Positions 16,810-25,941 are shown, counted from the first letter of the stretch. The stretch is 64,000 nt of DNA from Paenibacillaceae bacterium (GCA_029256185.1 JAQSYI010000013.1:206678-270677), one strand, 5' to 3'. The notes: generated from the letters alone by a model not told the origin. Program-made: numbers and translations.

Positions 16810-17811
16810 GTGATTGTCCGCTTGGGTTATGTAGCTATGTCCACCGTTGTAAGCAACGCCTCACCCTCCAAAACCATGACTGCCGCCAGCTTCATCAAAC
16901 TGGGGGACCGTGAGGCTGCTATCCGCAAACTGGAACGGATCGGTGCAGAGAATATCCACAATTCCCTGCGTCTGCTTCGGCATAACCGGGCCCACGATAT
17001 CCGGTTGTACCGTTTCTCCTCCAAACTGATCCCCCTGATGACTCATGAACTGCTTGACGGCTGGGACCCCATAGCTGTGTTGAAGGAAGAGTTTGCCGGC
17101 CTGGGGGCATATGTGAGAGAGCACAAAATGCGGACAAGCTTCCATCCCGACCATTTCACCGTTCTGTCCACCCCACGCGAGGAAGTGCTGAAGAATTCCT
17201 ACAAGGACCTTGAACGCCACTGTGCCATGCTTGAGGCGATGGGGCTGAACAAGAATGCCAAGTGCAACATTCATATCGGAGGAAGCTACGGGGATAAGGA
17301 ACAGTCTATGGAGCGGTTCATCCGCAACTTCGGCGGACTGGATGAAACCGTACGCAGCAGGCTCACCCTGGAAAATGACGATAAAACCTATACAGCAGCG
17401 GAGACATTGGAGGCTTGCGAGCGGCTTCAAGTGCCCATGGTACTGGATCTGCACCATCATATGGTCAATCACGGAGGCGAAAAACCGGAGGAGCTGTGGC
17501 CGCGGATTCAGCGGACCTGGGAGGAAGCGGGGGAGGACACGGAAGCATCGCTGGGAATGCCGTACCTTCCGCCAAAAATCCACATCTCCAGTCCGAAGAA
17601 CGGCAGGGATGCGCGCGCGCACGCGGATTATGTGGAAGCCGGGCCGCTGGCTGAATTCCTCCGCCGAATTGCGGCTGATACGCCTGTACTTGACGTGATG
17701 ATAGAAGCGAAGATGAAGGATGGGGCCTTGTTCAGATTGAAGGAAGACCTGGCCGCTCTTCCGGATATTGAGGCCGCGGATCAGGCGGCAATTAAGCTGA
17801 AGCCGGTATAA
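16810..17811 (+). CDS. uvsE: UV damage endonuclease UvsE
   Basis: A TIM-barrel metal-dependent endonuclease that nicks DNA 5' to cyclobutane dimers and 6-4 photoproducts (alternative excision repair). The 333 residues show family phrases in order: IVRLGYVAMS, the region NIHNSLRLLRHNRAHDIRLYRFSS near 48-72, RTSFHPDHFTVLST near 112-125, NIHIGGSYGDK near 152-162, LTLENDDKTYT near 185-195, and LDLHHHMVNH near 218-227. The metal-binding His and Glu residues of this family lie in these segments. GTG 16810 follows GGGAG by 9 bases. A single gene with an intrinsic terminator; no LexA/DinR box was seen upstream. Confidence 0.95.
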   Translation: MIVRLGYVAMSTVVSNASPSKTMTAASFIKLGDREAAIRKLERIGAENIHNSLRLLRHNRAHDIRLYRFSSKLIPLMTHELLDGWDPIAVLKEEFAGLGAYVREHKMRTSFHPDHFTVLSTPREEVLKNSYKDLERHCAMLEAMGLNKNAKCNIHIGGSYGDKEQSMERFIRNFGGLDETVRSRLTLENDDKTYTAAETLEACERLQVPMVLDLHHHMVNHGGEKPEELWPRIQRTWEEAGEDTEASLGMPYLPPKIHISSPKNGRDARAHADYVEAGPLAEFLRRIAADTPVLDVMIEAKMKDGALFRLKEDLAALPDIEAADQAAIKLKPV

Positions 17812-17898
17812 AGACAAGCTTCCCCGGGGTTATGAGCTCTGTCTCCCGTTACACGATCCCGAATAGCTGCACTCCAATCCTTTTACAATTTGGTCACA

Positions 17899-17937
17899 AG
17901 CTCCTCTGCAAATCCGTTATATGCAGGGGCTTTTTCT
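17899..17937 (+). terminator. Intrinsic terminator after uvsE
   Basis: AGCTCCTCTGCA (17899-17910) pairs imperfectly with TGCAGGGGCT (17922-17931) and is followed by TTTTTCTTGTTT. Confidence 0.7.
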
Positions 17938-18192
17938 TGTTTCTGGTATAAAAGTGTCTGAAATTTGTCGCATTTATAAAAAAAGTTATCGCAGCAACAA
18001 ATGAATTTTTTCACAATGTAGGAAAATGGTTTCCCGTGTGGAATTCGTGAAATAAGGTGATAGCGGGTGAGAAATTTATCAATCTATACCAGTATCAGTT
18101 AGATGCAAGCGCTATCATTTGATAATAATTTTAGTTTAAGCTGCGGATGCATAAATATGGTGTCCGCCAACAGAAAAGCGGAGGTGCTTTAC
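17938..18192. other. Leader region of the fix operon
   Basis: An AT-rich upstream region with no gene. It holds a cre-like site (18104-18117) and, at 18180-18186, the GGAGGTG ribosome site that fixes the start of the first fix gene. A promoter could not be placed with confidence. Confidence 0.5.
18104..18117 (+). promoter_or_regulatory. cre-like site (CcpA box) upstream of the fix operon
   Basis: TGCAAGCGCTATCA matches the Bacillus cre consensus TGWNANCGNTNWCA at 13 of 14 positions; only the W is a C. It lies 76 bp before the fixA start, near where a promoter would be, so carbon catabolite control of electron bifurcation is plausible. Confidence 0.5.
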
Positions 18193-19029
18193 TTGCTGCA
18201 TGTTGTGGTTTGCGTCAAACAGGTGCCGGACAGCAGAGAAATTCGGATTGATCCCAAAACGAACACGCTGATCCGCCAGGGAGTGCCGAGCATCGTCAAT
18301 TTTTATGACATGCATGGGCTTGAGGAGGCACTCGCCATCAAGGATCGGCTGGGCGCCAGGGTAACTGTGGTGACCATGGGTCCGCCCCAGGCGGAGAAGG
18401 GCTTGAAGGAATGCATCTCGCTGGGTGCCGATGAGGCAGTGCTGGTGACAGACCGGGGATTTGCCGGCGCGGACACCCTCGCCACCTCTTATGTGGTAGG
18501 CAAAGCCATTGAAAAGATTGCCGAGGACTGGGGACCCGTTCATATTGTATTCTGCGGCAAGCAGACATTAGACGGTGATACGGGCCAGGTAGGTCCCGGA
18601 GTGGCATGCCGGCTGGATATGGACCAACTGACTTATGTCAGCAAGGTTGAAGAGGTGAATCCGGTTACTAACCGGGTCCGGGTGCAGCGCCAGATGGAGG
18701 ATGGCATCGAGATCACGGAGACGTCTATGCCTGTGCTGCTCACGGTGCTGAAGGAACTGAACAAGATCCGCAGAGCTACGCTTCCCGGAATGATCCGTGC
18801 CGCACGTTACAAGCCGGTGGTCTGGACAACAGCGGATTTCCCCGGGCTTGAACGGAGCAAAATCGGCTTGAAGGGCTCGCCTACCATTGTGTCTAGAACG
18901 TGGGTGCCGGAGCTGAAGAAGGCCAATACCGTGAAGGTGGAGGGCGTTACTGCCGAGGAGCAGGCCAGCGAGCTTGCCGCCAAGCTGTGGGCGGAGGATC
19001 TGCCCAAACGGCTGTCCTGGCTGGCATAA
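18193..19029 (+). CDS. fixA: FixA-type electron transfer flavoprotein beta subunit
   Basis: A 278-residue ETF beta-type subunit, which with FixB binds the bifurcating flavin and NADH. Family phrases include VVVCVKQVPDS at the start, NFYDMHGLEEALAIKD, GLKECISLGADEAVLVTD, and CGKQTLDGDTGQVGPGVACRL, the nucleotide-binding stretch typical of FixA. TTG 18193 is taken as start because GGAGGTG lies 6 bases upstream and the family begins at LHVVVCVKQ; the frame extends 30 codons further upstream with no family similarity. It is first in a fixA-B-C-X set that should couple NADH oxidation to reduction of ferredoxin or flavodoxin (uphill) and quinone (downhill). Confidence 0.93.
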   Translation: MLHVVVCVKQVPDSREIRIDPKTNTLIRQGVPSIVNFYDMHGLEEALAIKDRLGARVTVVTMGPPQAEKGLKECISLGADEAVLVTDRGFAGADTLATSYVVGKAIEKIAEDWGPVHIVFCGKQTLDGDTGQVGPGVACRLDMDQLTYVSKVEEVNPVTNRVRVQRQMEDGIEITETSMPVLLTVLKELNKIRRATLPGMIRAARYKPVVWTTADFPGLERSKIGLKGSPTIVSRTWVPELKKANTVKVEGVTAEEQASELAAKLWAEDLPKRLSWLA

Positions 19030-19335
19030 GCGCAGGAGACAGCCCAGGCGGTTAGCGGCGGCGAAATGAGGTCAGCAGCGAAAAAAGAGCCAGGCACCGG
19101 GCAACAGGCTTACAACATAGAGAGATACTGCTTTTTATAGATAACAGATAAACCAGGATGCTATTGGATGTAGAAATATGGTGCTTGTAATGGTGAAACG
19201 GAATGTTAACGGAAGAAGAAGCCGGAAGCTTGAAACGGAACGTTAACAGGAACTGACGCAGAACGCTTATAACGGTGAGACGGAATGCTTATGAAGTCAG
19301 CTTTCTTAATCGGAAAGCTCTCAGGAGGGTTTAAA
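19030..19335. repeat. Intercistronic region with degenerate repeats between fixA and fixB
   Basis: An unusually long (306-base) gap inside an otherwise tight operon. It holds three related units: GAAACGGAATGTTAAC at 19195-19210, GAAACGGAACGTTAAC at 19232-19247 and GAGACGGAATGCTTAT at 19277-19292. The RBS of the next gene is at its end. No terminator was recognised. Confidence 0.6.
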
Positions 19336-20412
19336 ATGGCAGATGAACGGAGTACGGAGCAACAGCCGGACTGGTCGTCGTACCGCGGTGTAATGATTGT
19401 AGTGGAGCAGCGGCGGGGAGTGGCCAAGAAGGTGTCCTGGCAGTTGCTCGGAGAAGGCCGGAAGCTTGCGGATAAGCTGGAGACGTCCTTGCTGGCACTG
19501 GTGATTGGTGATAATGTGGGCCACCTGGCAACAGAGGCCATCCAATATGGGGCAGACCGGGTCTATGTCTGTGAAGCACCTGAGCTTCTTGACTACCGGA
19601 CACGTCCGTACAGCGATATATGTCTGAATGTGTTCGAGCAGATTAAGCCGGAGATTGTCCTCTACGGCGCGACTGCCACCGGACGGGATCTGGCTGGTGC
19701 AATCGCCACCCATCTGCCCACAGGACTTACGGCAGATTGCACGGAGCTTGATGTGGAGCCGCATCCGTCCAGATTGCTGATGGCCAGCCGTCCGGCTTTT
19801 TCGGAGAAGATGATGGCGACTATTCTGTGCAAGCAGTATAAGCCGCAGATGGCGACGGCCAGGGCAGGAGTATTCCAGGCTGCCTCCAGGGACCTCTCCC
19901 GCACAGGCGAGATTGTGAAGCTGCCCGTCACCAAGGACTACTCGGCAACCGCCGCGCAGGTGGTGGATTTCATCGCGGAGTCCAGCAGCGTCAATCTGGA
20001 GGAAGCGGAAATTATTGTGGCAGGCGGCCGGGGCTTGGGCGGACCGGAAGCATTTGCGCTGTTGAAAGAACTGGCTGATGCTCTGGGCGGAGAGGTGGGA
20101 GCTACCCGCGCCGCAGTGGATGCGGGCTGGATCGGCCATGAGCATCAGATCGGGCAGACCGGACATACAGTCCGTCCCAAGCTGTATTTTGCCATCGGCA
20201 TATCCGGGGCTGTTCAGCATACGGTAGGCATGCAGAGCTCGGACGTTATCGTGTCGGTGAACAAGGACCCGGATGCGCCCATTTTCCAGATTTCCCATTA
20301 TGCGATTGCCGGAGATCTGTTTCAGGTCGTTCCCGCCATCACAAGTGAAATTCGCAAGCGGCGGGGCACCTATGCAACGATGATGGAATCCGCGGCGGGG
20401 AGAGGGGTATAA
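19336..20412 (+). CDS. fixB: FixB-type electron transfer flavoprotein alpha subunit
   Basis: A 358-residue ETF alpha subunit. The C-terminal FAD-binding block is clear: GRGLGGPEAFALLKELADALG, then GATRAAVDAGWIGHEHQIGQTG, then KLYFAIGISGAVQHTVGM and NKDPDAPIFQISHYAIAGDLF. The N-terminal part (residues 15-190) is the alpha/beta domain that pairs with FixA. ATG 19336 follows AGGAGGG at 19323-19329; an upstream in-frame ATG would add 17 unrelated residues. The stop is two bases before fixC, indicating one transcript. Confidence 0.95.
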   Translation: MADERSTEQQPDWSSYRGVMIVVEQRRGVAKKVSWQLLGEGRKLADKLETSLLALVIGDNVGHLATEAIQYGADRVYVCEAPELLDYRTRPYSDICLNVFEQIKPEIVLYGATATGRDLAGAIATHLPTGLTADCTELDVEPHPSRLLMASRPAFSEKMMATILCKQYKPQMATARAGVFQAASRDLSRTGEIVKLPVTKDYSATAAQVVDFIAESSSVNLEEAEIIVAGGRGLGGPEAFALLKELADALGGEVGATRAAVDAGWIGHEHQIGQTGHTVRPKLYFAIGISGAVQHTVGMQSSDVIVSVNKDPDAPIFQISHYAIAGDLFQVVPAITSEIRKRRGTYATMMESAAGRGV

Positions 20413-20414
20413 CG

Positions 20415-21725
20415 ATGAACGAGAAATTCGATTGCATAGTAGTCGGCGCAGGTCCGGCGGGCAGTGCGGCGGCATTGGCCATGGCCCGGGAGGGGCTGAA
20501 GGTTATTCTGCTGGAGCGGGGGGAATATCCGGGAGCGAAGAATGTATTCGGCGGTGTTCTGTACCGTCAGCAGATCGAAGAGATGGTGCCGGATTTCCTG
20601 CAGGAGAAGAACCCTCCAATAGAGCGGTATATTGTGGAGCAGCGGCTCTGGATGATGGGCAAGGAATCCGCCGTGACATTCGGGCACCGCAATGAGGCGT
20701 ATAAGAATCCATATAATTGCTTTACAGGTATCCGTGCCAAGTTCGACCAATGGTTCGCTGAGAAGGCTGTGGCGGCGGGGGCGCTCCCTGTCTATGAGAC
20801 GGTGGTATTGGACTTGATCCGGGAAGGGGACCGGGTTGTCGGTGTCCGCACGGACCGGGAGGACGGGGACCTCTACGCCGATGTTGTAGTGATTGCCGAC
20901 GGGGTCAATTCCTTGCTGGGCAAGTCGCTGGGGGTCCACCGGGAGTGGAATCCCGATGAGGTATCTCTGGCCGTCAAGGAAATTATTATGCTGCCCAAGG
21001 AGAAGATTGAAGACCGCTTCGGCCTGGAGGGTGATGAAGGCGTAACCATAGAGTTCATGGGAGAGACGTCCAAGGGAATGGCCGGCATGGGCTTCATGTA
21101 CACCAACAAGGAATCCATCTCGCTGGGAATCGGGGTTATGGTGGGGCATCTGCGCAAGAGCGGGCTGAAGCCTCATGATCTGCTGGAGGAGGTCAAGCGT
21201 CACCCCTCCATCCGCAAGCTGATTCAAGGCGGCGAGGTAAAGGAGTACGCGGCGCATCTTATCCCCGAAGGGGGCTATCACTCGATTCCGCCCCTGTCCG
21301 GCAACGGCTGGTGCATTACCGGCGATGCGGCCCAACTGGTCAATTTCGTCCACCGGGAGGGCACCAATCTGGCGATGGTATCGGGCCGGCTGGCTGCTGA
21401 GGCGATAATCGAAGCAAAACAGCGCGGAGATTTCTCCGCGGCTTCCCTCAAGCGCTATGACGATGCCATCCGCAGCACCTTCGTTATGAATGATCTGAAG
21501 AAATACAAAGGGATGCATGCGTTGTTAAAGGAGCAGGACCCCAAGCTGCTGTTCGAACAACTGCCCAAGGCAGTTAATGAAGCAGCCTACGAGATGTTCC
21601 TGGTGAATGGCATCTCCAAAGCGGAGAAGCAGAAGAAAGCGGTCAAGATCATTAAACAAGCGGCCGGCGGCTCCATGAATCTGGTGAAGCTGGGCATGAA
21701 GGGCTGGAGGGCGATTAACGGATGA
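20415..21725 (+). CDS. fixC: FixC-type flavoprotein, electron transfer to quinone
   Basis: A 436-residue FAD enzyme of the ETF-quinone oxidoreductase/geranylgeranyl reductase family. It shows the dinucleotide-binding Rossmann motif VVGAGPAGSAAALAMA at the N-terminus, the FAD motif VVIADGVNSLLG near residue 157, and the second FAD site GDAAQLVNF near 300. In the Fix complex it takes electrons from FixAB to the membrane quinone pool, helped by FixX. It follows fixB by two bases and overlaps fixX by four (ATGA), so the set is translationally coupled. Confidence 0.95.
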   Translation: MNEKFDCIVVGAGPAGSAAALAMAREGLKVILLERGEYPGAKNVFGGVLYRQQIEEMVPDFLQEKNPPIERYIVEQRLWMMGKESAVTFGHRNEAYKNPYNCFTGIRAKFDQWFAEKAVAAGALPVYETVVLDLIREGDRVVGVRTDREDGDLYADVVVIADGVNSLLGKSLGVHREWNPDEVSLAVKEIIMLPKEKIEDRFGLEGDEGVTIEFMGETSKGMAGMGFMYTNKESISLGIGVMVGHLRKSGLKPHDLLEEVKRHPSIRKLIQGGEVKEYAAHLIPEGGYHSIPPLSGNGWCITGDAAQLVNFVHREGTNLAMVSGRLAAEAIIEAKQRGDFSAASLKRYDDAIRSTFVMNDLKKYKGMHALLKEQDPKLLFEQLPKAVNEAAYEMFLVNGISKAEKQKKAVKIIKQAAGGSMNLVKLGMKGWRAING

Positions 21726-22009
21726 GCAAACAATCCATGGCCGATAAGCTGTTTACGATTCGCTATAAGTGCGACGAAAACTCGCATTTGAGCATCAAGA
21801 ATGCGGAAGCCTGTATACGATGCGGGGGCAAGGAGTGCAATACGTTCTGCCCGGCAGAGGTATATGAATGGGATAAAGCTGCCAAGGTGACTCATGTTGC
21901 TTTCGAGAATTGCGTGGAATGCGGCACCTGCCGGATCGCTTGTCCCGGGGACAACATCGGCTGGGTGTATCCGAAGGGCGGGTACGGGATCTCCTACCGG
22001 TTCGGTTAA
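21722..22009 (+). CDS. fixX: FixX-type ferredoxin-like protein
   Basis: A 95-residue iron-sulfur protein. The C-terminal CVECGTCRIACPGDNI motif is a [4Fe-4S] ligand set; an earlier ACIRCGGKECNTFCP gives further cysteines, as is usual for FixX. It works with FixC in electron transfer to quinone. The start overlaps the fixC stop (ATGA at 21722-21725). It is the last gene of the set and is followed by a strong bidirectional terminator. Confidence 0.95.
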   Translation: MSKQSMADKLFTIRYKCDENSHLSIKNAEACIRCGGKECNTFCPAEVYEWDKAAKVTHVAFENCVECGTCRIACPGDNIGWVYPKGGYGISYRFG

Positions 22010-22178
22010 GCAGAAGCCAACAGCGGCAGACAGGCAAGCCGGTCCCAGGCTCCCATGCTAAGCCAACAAGCATGCAGCCCCAGACTGTCACGCCGACAGG
22101 CAAGCGTGTCTCAGACGCCGGCCTGGCAACCAGCAGGCGAATGTGACGGACCGCGAGCCTATGCACAGAGCAACGCAT

Positions 22179-22220
22179 AAAAAAACGGATACGACCCTTG
22201 AGGCCGTATCCGTTTTTTTT
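22179..22220. terminator. Bidirectional terminator between fixX and the SLH gene
   Basis: AAAAAACGGATACG pairs with CGTATCCGTTTTTT across a short loop. A T8 run follows on the plus strand and a T run on the minus strand, so it serves both converging genes. Confidence 0.95.
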
Positions 22221-22236
22221 GTCTCTGCTAGCAGGA

Positions 22237-23940
22237 TTAGTTGTTGATGAACCCGACCTTGTCCAGCATCCGCTTCAGCAATACAGCCGCTTCCGCGCGG
22301 GTTGCATCGTCAAGGGGGGAGAGCTTGCCTCCGGCTGTGCCTGTCACAATTTCCTGGTCAATAGCAATCGCTGCTTCAACTCTCGCCCAGATCAGATCGG
22401 AGATATCGGAGAATTGATCCAACGCTGCTTCATACTCAGAAGCGGTGATGACTGCATCCCCTCCTGCAAACTTCAGAGCGCGAACCGTAAGAGCGATCAA
22501 CTCTTCGCGGGAAATGTTCTGGCTGGCTTTGAAGGAACCGTCCTCGTACCCTTCAATCAGATGGGCCTCTGCCGCCGAAACAATGTAAGTGCTGTACCAC
22601 ATCTTGGGATCTACATCACGGAAATGCCCGTTGGTAACGGCCACTGGAAGATTCAGCCCCAGAGCCTTCACAACAAGTGCAGCATACTCCGCGCGGGTGA
22701 TAGCTGCATCCGGTTCGAATTTACCGTCACCGGTTCCAACCACGACTTCCTTGCTGTAAAGCAGCTTGCTTGCCAACAGTTCAATTTCCGTTCTTGCCCA
22801 GTGGCCGGGAAGATCATCGAAGGTGGCACGATTGTCAATAACCACGTAGATGCTGTTGCCGGGACGCTGGAAGGTAGCTGTCAGCTCGGAAATAGTGGAA
22901 GGCACGAAGCTAAGAACATCAGTCAGCGGATTATACAATGCCACTGTCGCGATGCCGTTAGGGCTCTTGTCCAGCTTGATCGTCCGCTTCACGTAAGTGC
23001 TGCCGAACGAATCAAGCGAGATTTTAGTCCCGTCCGTTCCTTCCGCAACCAATGTGAAGCTGATGGGAGCTGAGAGAGTAGATGCTCCGAATGCCTCTGC
23101 TGCAGCAATCACATCATCGGCTGCATCACCGGTAACCACCGTGATGCTGAGGGAGATTTTCAGATCAGCTACGTCAATGCCAAGCATTCTTGCCAGTTCT
23201 TCCAAATCCAGCACGGACAGCAGCAGTTCATATGTGCCGTGTTCGCCGACCAGGATCAGTTTGGTCCCCTCTTTGAGGACAGCATCGGTAAGTCCTGCCG
23301 CAGGCAATGCGATGCTCTGGGCAAACTTCACTTGAACGGTGTCGGAATTGGAGAACGCGGCCTTCAGAGCATCAGCGTCCACGCTGCCGCTGGCGGTAGC
23401 ATCCAGAGACGGAGCAGTACCCGGGGCAGTTGGCGTAGTTGGCGTAGTCGGTGTAGTCGGCGGATATGTAGTGCCGGGGTCCGCTATGAAAGGTGGAGGC
23501 GACTGTTTGTAAACCGCATCACTTACCGCTGTGTAATTTAACGTTTCATTATGATAGCGAATGGTAATGGGATTATAAGCGGAATAGGTGGCCGTAATTG
23601 CAGTCGGGTCGAATGTGTAATAATAATTCCCGCCGCTTTGGCTGCTATACTTGGCGTTTATCGAGGTGATATAAACCCCTGCAGCATCATACACCGAAAG
23701 GGTTACATTCTCCGCTCCATAAACATCACTGCCAACACTTCCGTTAAAATAGACTTCGCCGGTAACCGTGCCAGCGGAGGAGTATCTGACATCCTTGAAG
23801 AATGCGTCTGCCAGAGCCGCCACTGGACTTAGTACAGATACAATAAGAAGAACAACGGACCATTGGGATATTCTTTTGAGCAAGGATGTCCTCATTCTGT
23901 TCTTACTCCTCTCTCTATAATAAGTTGGTCGCTTCAACAT
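22237..23940 (-). CDS. SLH domain surface protein
   Basis: A 567-residue exported protein. A long N-terminal signal region (hydrophobic core SVVLLIVSVLSPVAALADA) is followed by an unrecognised N-terminal domain, a Pro/Thr linker (PTTPTTPTTPTAPG), a beta-rich middle region, and three C-terminal SLH domains with phrases FEPDAAITRAEYAALVVKAL, IEGYEDGSFKASQNISREEL and LSPLDDATRAEAAVLLKRML. The SLH domains should anchor it to cell-wall polysaccharide. The start at ATG 23940 has GGAGGTGA about 10 bases before it; an inner ATG at 23895 behind GGAG is the main alternative. Function beyond the surface is unknown. Confidence 0.9.
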   Translation of the reverse strand: MLKRPTYYRERSKNRMRTSLLKRISQWSVVLLIVSVLSPVAALADAFFKDVRYSSAGTVTGEVYFNGSVGSDVYGAENVTLSVYDAAGVYITSINAKYSSQSGGNYYYTFDPTAITATYSAYNPITIRYHNETLNYTAVSDAVYKQSPPPFIADPGTTYPPTTPTTPTTPTAPGTAPSLDATASGSVDADALKAAFSNSDTVQVKFAQSIALPAAGLTDAVLKEGTKLILVGEHGTYELLLSVLDLEELARMLGIDVADLKISLSITVVTGDAADDVIAAAEAFGASTLSAPISFTLVAEGTDGTKISLDSFGSTYVKRTIKLDKSPNGIATVALYNPLTDVLSFVPSTISELTATFQRPGNSIYVVIDNRATFDDLPGHWARTEIELLASKLLYSKEVVVGTGDGKFEPDAAITRAEYAALVVKALGLNLPVAVTNGHFRDVDPKMWYSTYIVSAAEAHLIEGYEDGSFKASQNISREELIALTVRALKFAGGDAVITASEYEAALDQFSDISDLIWARVEAAIAIDQEIVTGTAGGKLSPLDDATRAEAAVLLKRMLDKVGFINN

Positions 23941-24355
23941 TTTACTTTTCTCACCTCCTTTCCCATATTTTTGTCCCTGAGTGATTCCCATTTTCAGGAT
24001 TAAGCTTATTTACCCAGTTGGCAGTGTTTGAAACTGCCTTATAGGCCCAGTAGTGCATAATTTCCTGGAAAGCACTGCTCTGCATATATGGACCAATTCA
24101 TTATACAGCTTCCTTACAGAATTGTCTGCGCGAGACATATGGTATTTTTTAGCTTGTACCTTGCTGAATGGAGCTTCCAATTCTTCTATATACTGCCGGG
24201 ATTTATGATGGAATTATTCTATATATTGGAGAAGGAGAACGGAATGTAAGCGTTTTTGTTAAAAGTAACGAGTTTTTTTGGTGCATTCGCAAGTAGCTTT
24301 TGAGACTGAGATTGACTATACTGAATCTAAGAAATAAGTAGGAAGAAAAGAGCTG
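23941..24355. other. Divergent intergenic region
   Basis: A 415-base region between the leftward SLH gene and the rightward inositol phosphatase gene. It should hold both promoters. A weak cre-like sequence, TGTAAGCGTTTTTG (24245-24258, two mismatches), is present. No RNA gene or repeat was recognised. Confidence 0.5.
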
Positions 24356-25222
24356 ATGACAATGGCCAGCGAGGAGAAACAGCCCTTTACGGTGGGCAGT
24401 AAAAGTTTTACGGCAGTTGCCATCAATACGGCAGCCAAGGCCGGCGAGTGGATCAAGAGCAAGCTTGGGGATTTCTCCAGTCTGAATATAAAAACTTCAC
24501 CTCATGATCTTGTAACTGAGGTAGACAAGGGCTCTGAGATGATGATCCGGAATCTGATCATGACTCATTTTCCGACACACTCCATTCTGGGGGAAGAAGG
24601 CGTGGAGCCTGGACCGGAGGCTTCCATCCGGGCGCTGGAGCAGGTCAGCGGCGCCGAGTTTCTATGGATTGTCGATCCGGTGGACGGTACGACCAACTTC
24701 GTTCACGGCTTTCCTTTCTACAGCGTATCCATTGCCCTGGCCTATAAAGGTGAGGTTATAATGGGAGTGGTATACGACCCCAACCGGGATGAACTGTTCG
24801 TGGCGGAAAAGGGCAAGGGCGCTTACGTCCGCGGACGCCGCACACAGGTGGCTTTGCAGGAATCGCTGCAGGAGAGTCTGGTTGCCACGGGCTTTCCCAC
24901 CGACCGGGCTGTATCGCTGCCCTTGAACATGAAGGGGCTTGCGGCGGTTGCACCCAAGGTGCGCAACATCCGCTCGGGCGGCTCCGCGGCGCTGCATCTT
25001 GCTTATGTGGCAGCCGGACGGCTTAACGGCTATTGGGAGCTGGGACTGAATTCCTGGGATATGGCGGCGGGCGTTCTGCTGGTGCAGGAATCCGGAGGCA
25101 AGGTTACCGATACGCAGGGGAAGCCGTACCACTTGCAGGTCCGCAATGTGGTGGCGACCAACGGGCATATTCATCAGGAGCTGGTGGATGTGCTGGAGCA
25201 GGCGGAAGCCACAGGCAGCTAA
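24356..25222 (+). CDS. Inositol monophosphatase family protein
   Basis: A 288-residue phosphatase of the SuhB/IMPase superfamily (Mg-dependent hydrolysis of inositol-1-phosphate or related phosphomonoesters). The two signature motifs are intact: WIVDPVDGTTNFVHG near residue 102 and WELGLNSWDMAAG near 228, and the upstream GEEG metal ligand region (SILGEEGVEPG) near 79. Cytosolic, no signal. The ATG at 24356 has GGAAG about 10 bases upstream. Family members also act on fructose-1,6-bisphosphate, NADP and 3'-phosphoadenosine-5'-phosphate, so the true substrate is open. It appears to be a single gene. Confidence 0.93.
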   Translation: MTMASEEKQPFTVGSKSFTAVAINTAAKAGEWIKSKLGDFSSLNIKTSPHDLVTEVDKGSEMMIRNLIMTHFPTHSILGEEGVEPGPEASIRALEQVSGAEFLWIVDPVDGTTNFVHGFPFYSVSIALAYKGEVIMGVVYDPNRDELFVAEKGKGAYVRGRRTQVALQESLQESLVATGFPTDRAVSLPLNMKGLAAVAPKVRNIRSGGSAALHLAYVAAGRLNGYWELGLNSWDMAAGVLLVQESGGKVTDTQGKPYHLQVRNVVATNGHIHQELVDVLEQAEATGS

Positions 25223-25374
25223 GAATATGGCAGAGCAGGACCGTCGGGCTAGTGTCTGGCGGTCTTCTTTATGTGCACAAACAGTTTAAGAAATGGAAGG
25301 CTTGGCAGGACGATGCTGTTGATGAAAAGGTGAAGGTTGATAAAGTGATGCTGCTGAAGAAACGGTGAGGGTTG

Positions 25375-25941
25375 ATGATAATAATGAGCAACCTGGAGAG
25401 CTGGTTTTCCTTGAGTACCTTGCTGTGGCTTTTTCCCGCGGTATTTATGGTGCATGATCTGGAAGAGATTATTACGGTGGAGAGCTGCATGAAGCGGATT
25501 GCTTCCCTTCAGTTGCGCCGTGTACCTAAGCTTTTGGCGCCTATGGTCACGCGTCTGACGGGTATTACCACTGCCCAGTTTGCTGCGGCGGTGTTGTTGG
25601 AATTCATTGTGTTCCTCCCAATTACATACGTTGCTGCGGAGAAGGGGATATACTACCTTTTCCTAAGCTGCAACACGATTATGTTCCTGCATGTGTTTAC
25701 CCATCTGGGGCAGAGCATCTTGCTTGGACGGTATACGCCAGGGGTGATTACCTCGGTGCTGGTAATTACGCCTTATTCGCTGGTCTTATTTTACAGGCTT
25801 CTGGATCAGAGGATCGTGTCAATAGGGGAGGTGCTGTGGAGTATTCCGGCGGGGCTTCTGGTGGTGCCGCTGGTGATGTCAGGCTTCAGACTCGGCAAGC
25901 TGCTGGCTCCCGGCAAAGAACCGGGGGGAGTGTCAAGGTGA
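25375..25941 (+). CDS. HXXEE domain-containing membrane protein
   Basis: A 188-residue protein with about four or five hydrophobic segments. The diagnostic HDLEE (H-x-x-E-E) sits at the end of the first segment (around residue 28), followed by later conserved His residues (FLHVFTHLGQ). HXXEE proteins are uncharacterised integral membrane proteins. The choice of start among TTG 25372, ATG 25375 and ATG 25384 is uncertain; ATG 25375 is closest to the GAGG. Its stop overlaps the start of the next gene by four bases. Confidence 0.75.
   Translation: MIIMSNLESWFSLSTLLWLFPAVFMVHDLEEIITVESCMKRIASLQLRRVPKLLAPMVTRLTGITTAQFAAAVLLEFIVFLPITYVAAEKGIYYLFLSCNTIMFLHVFTHLGQSILLGRYTPGVITSVLVITPYSLVLFYRLLDQRIVSIGEVLWSIPAGLLVVPLVMSGFRLGKLLAPGKEPGGVSR

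Noticed and set aside
18103..18192. N-terminal extension of fixA by 30 codons
   Set aside because: The family starts at the TTG at 18193, which has a strong ribosome site; the extension includes the cre-like site and has no similarity to ETF.
24245..24258. cre-like TGTAAGCGTTTTTG near the inositol phosphatase gene
   Set aside because: Two mismatches at the outer positions and no sugar gene beside it, so not called as a site of its own.
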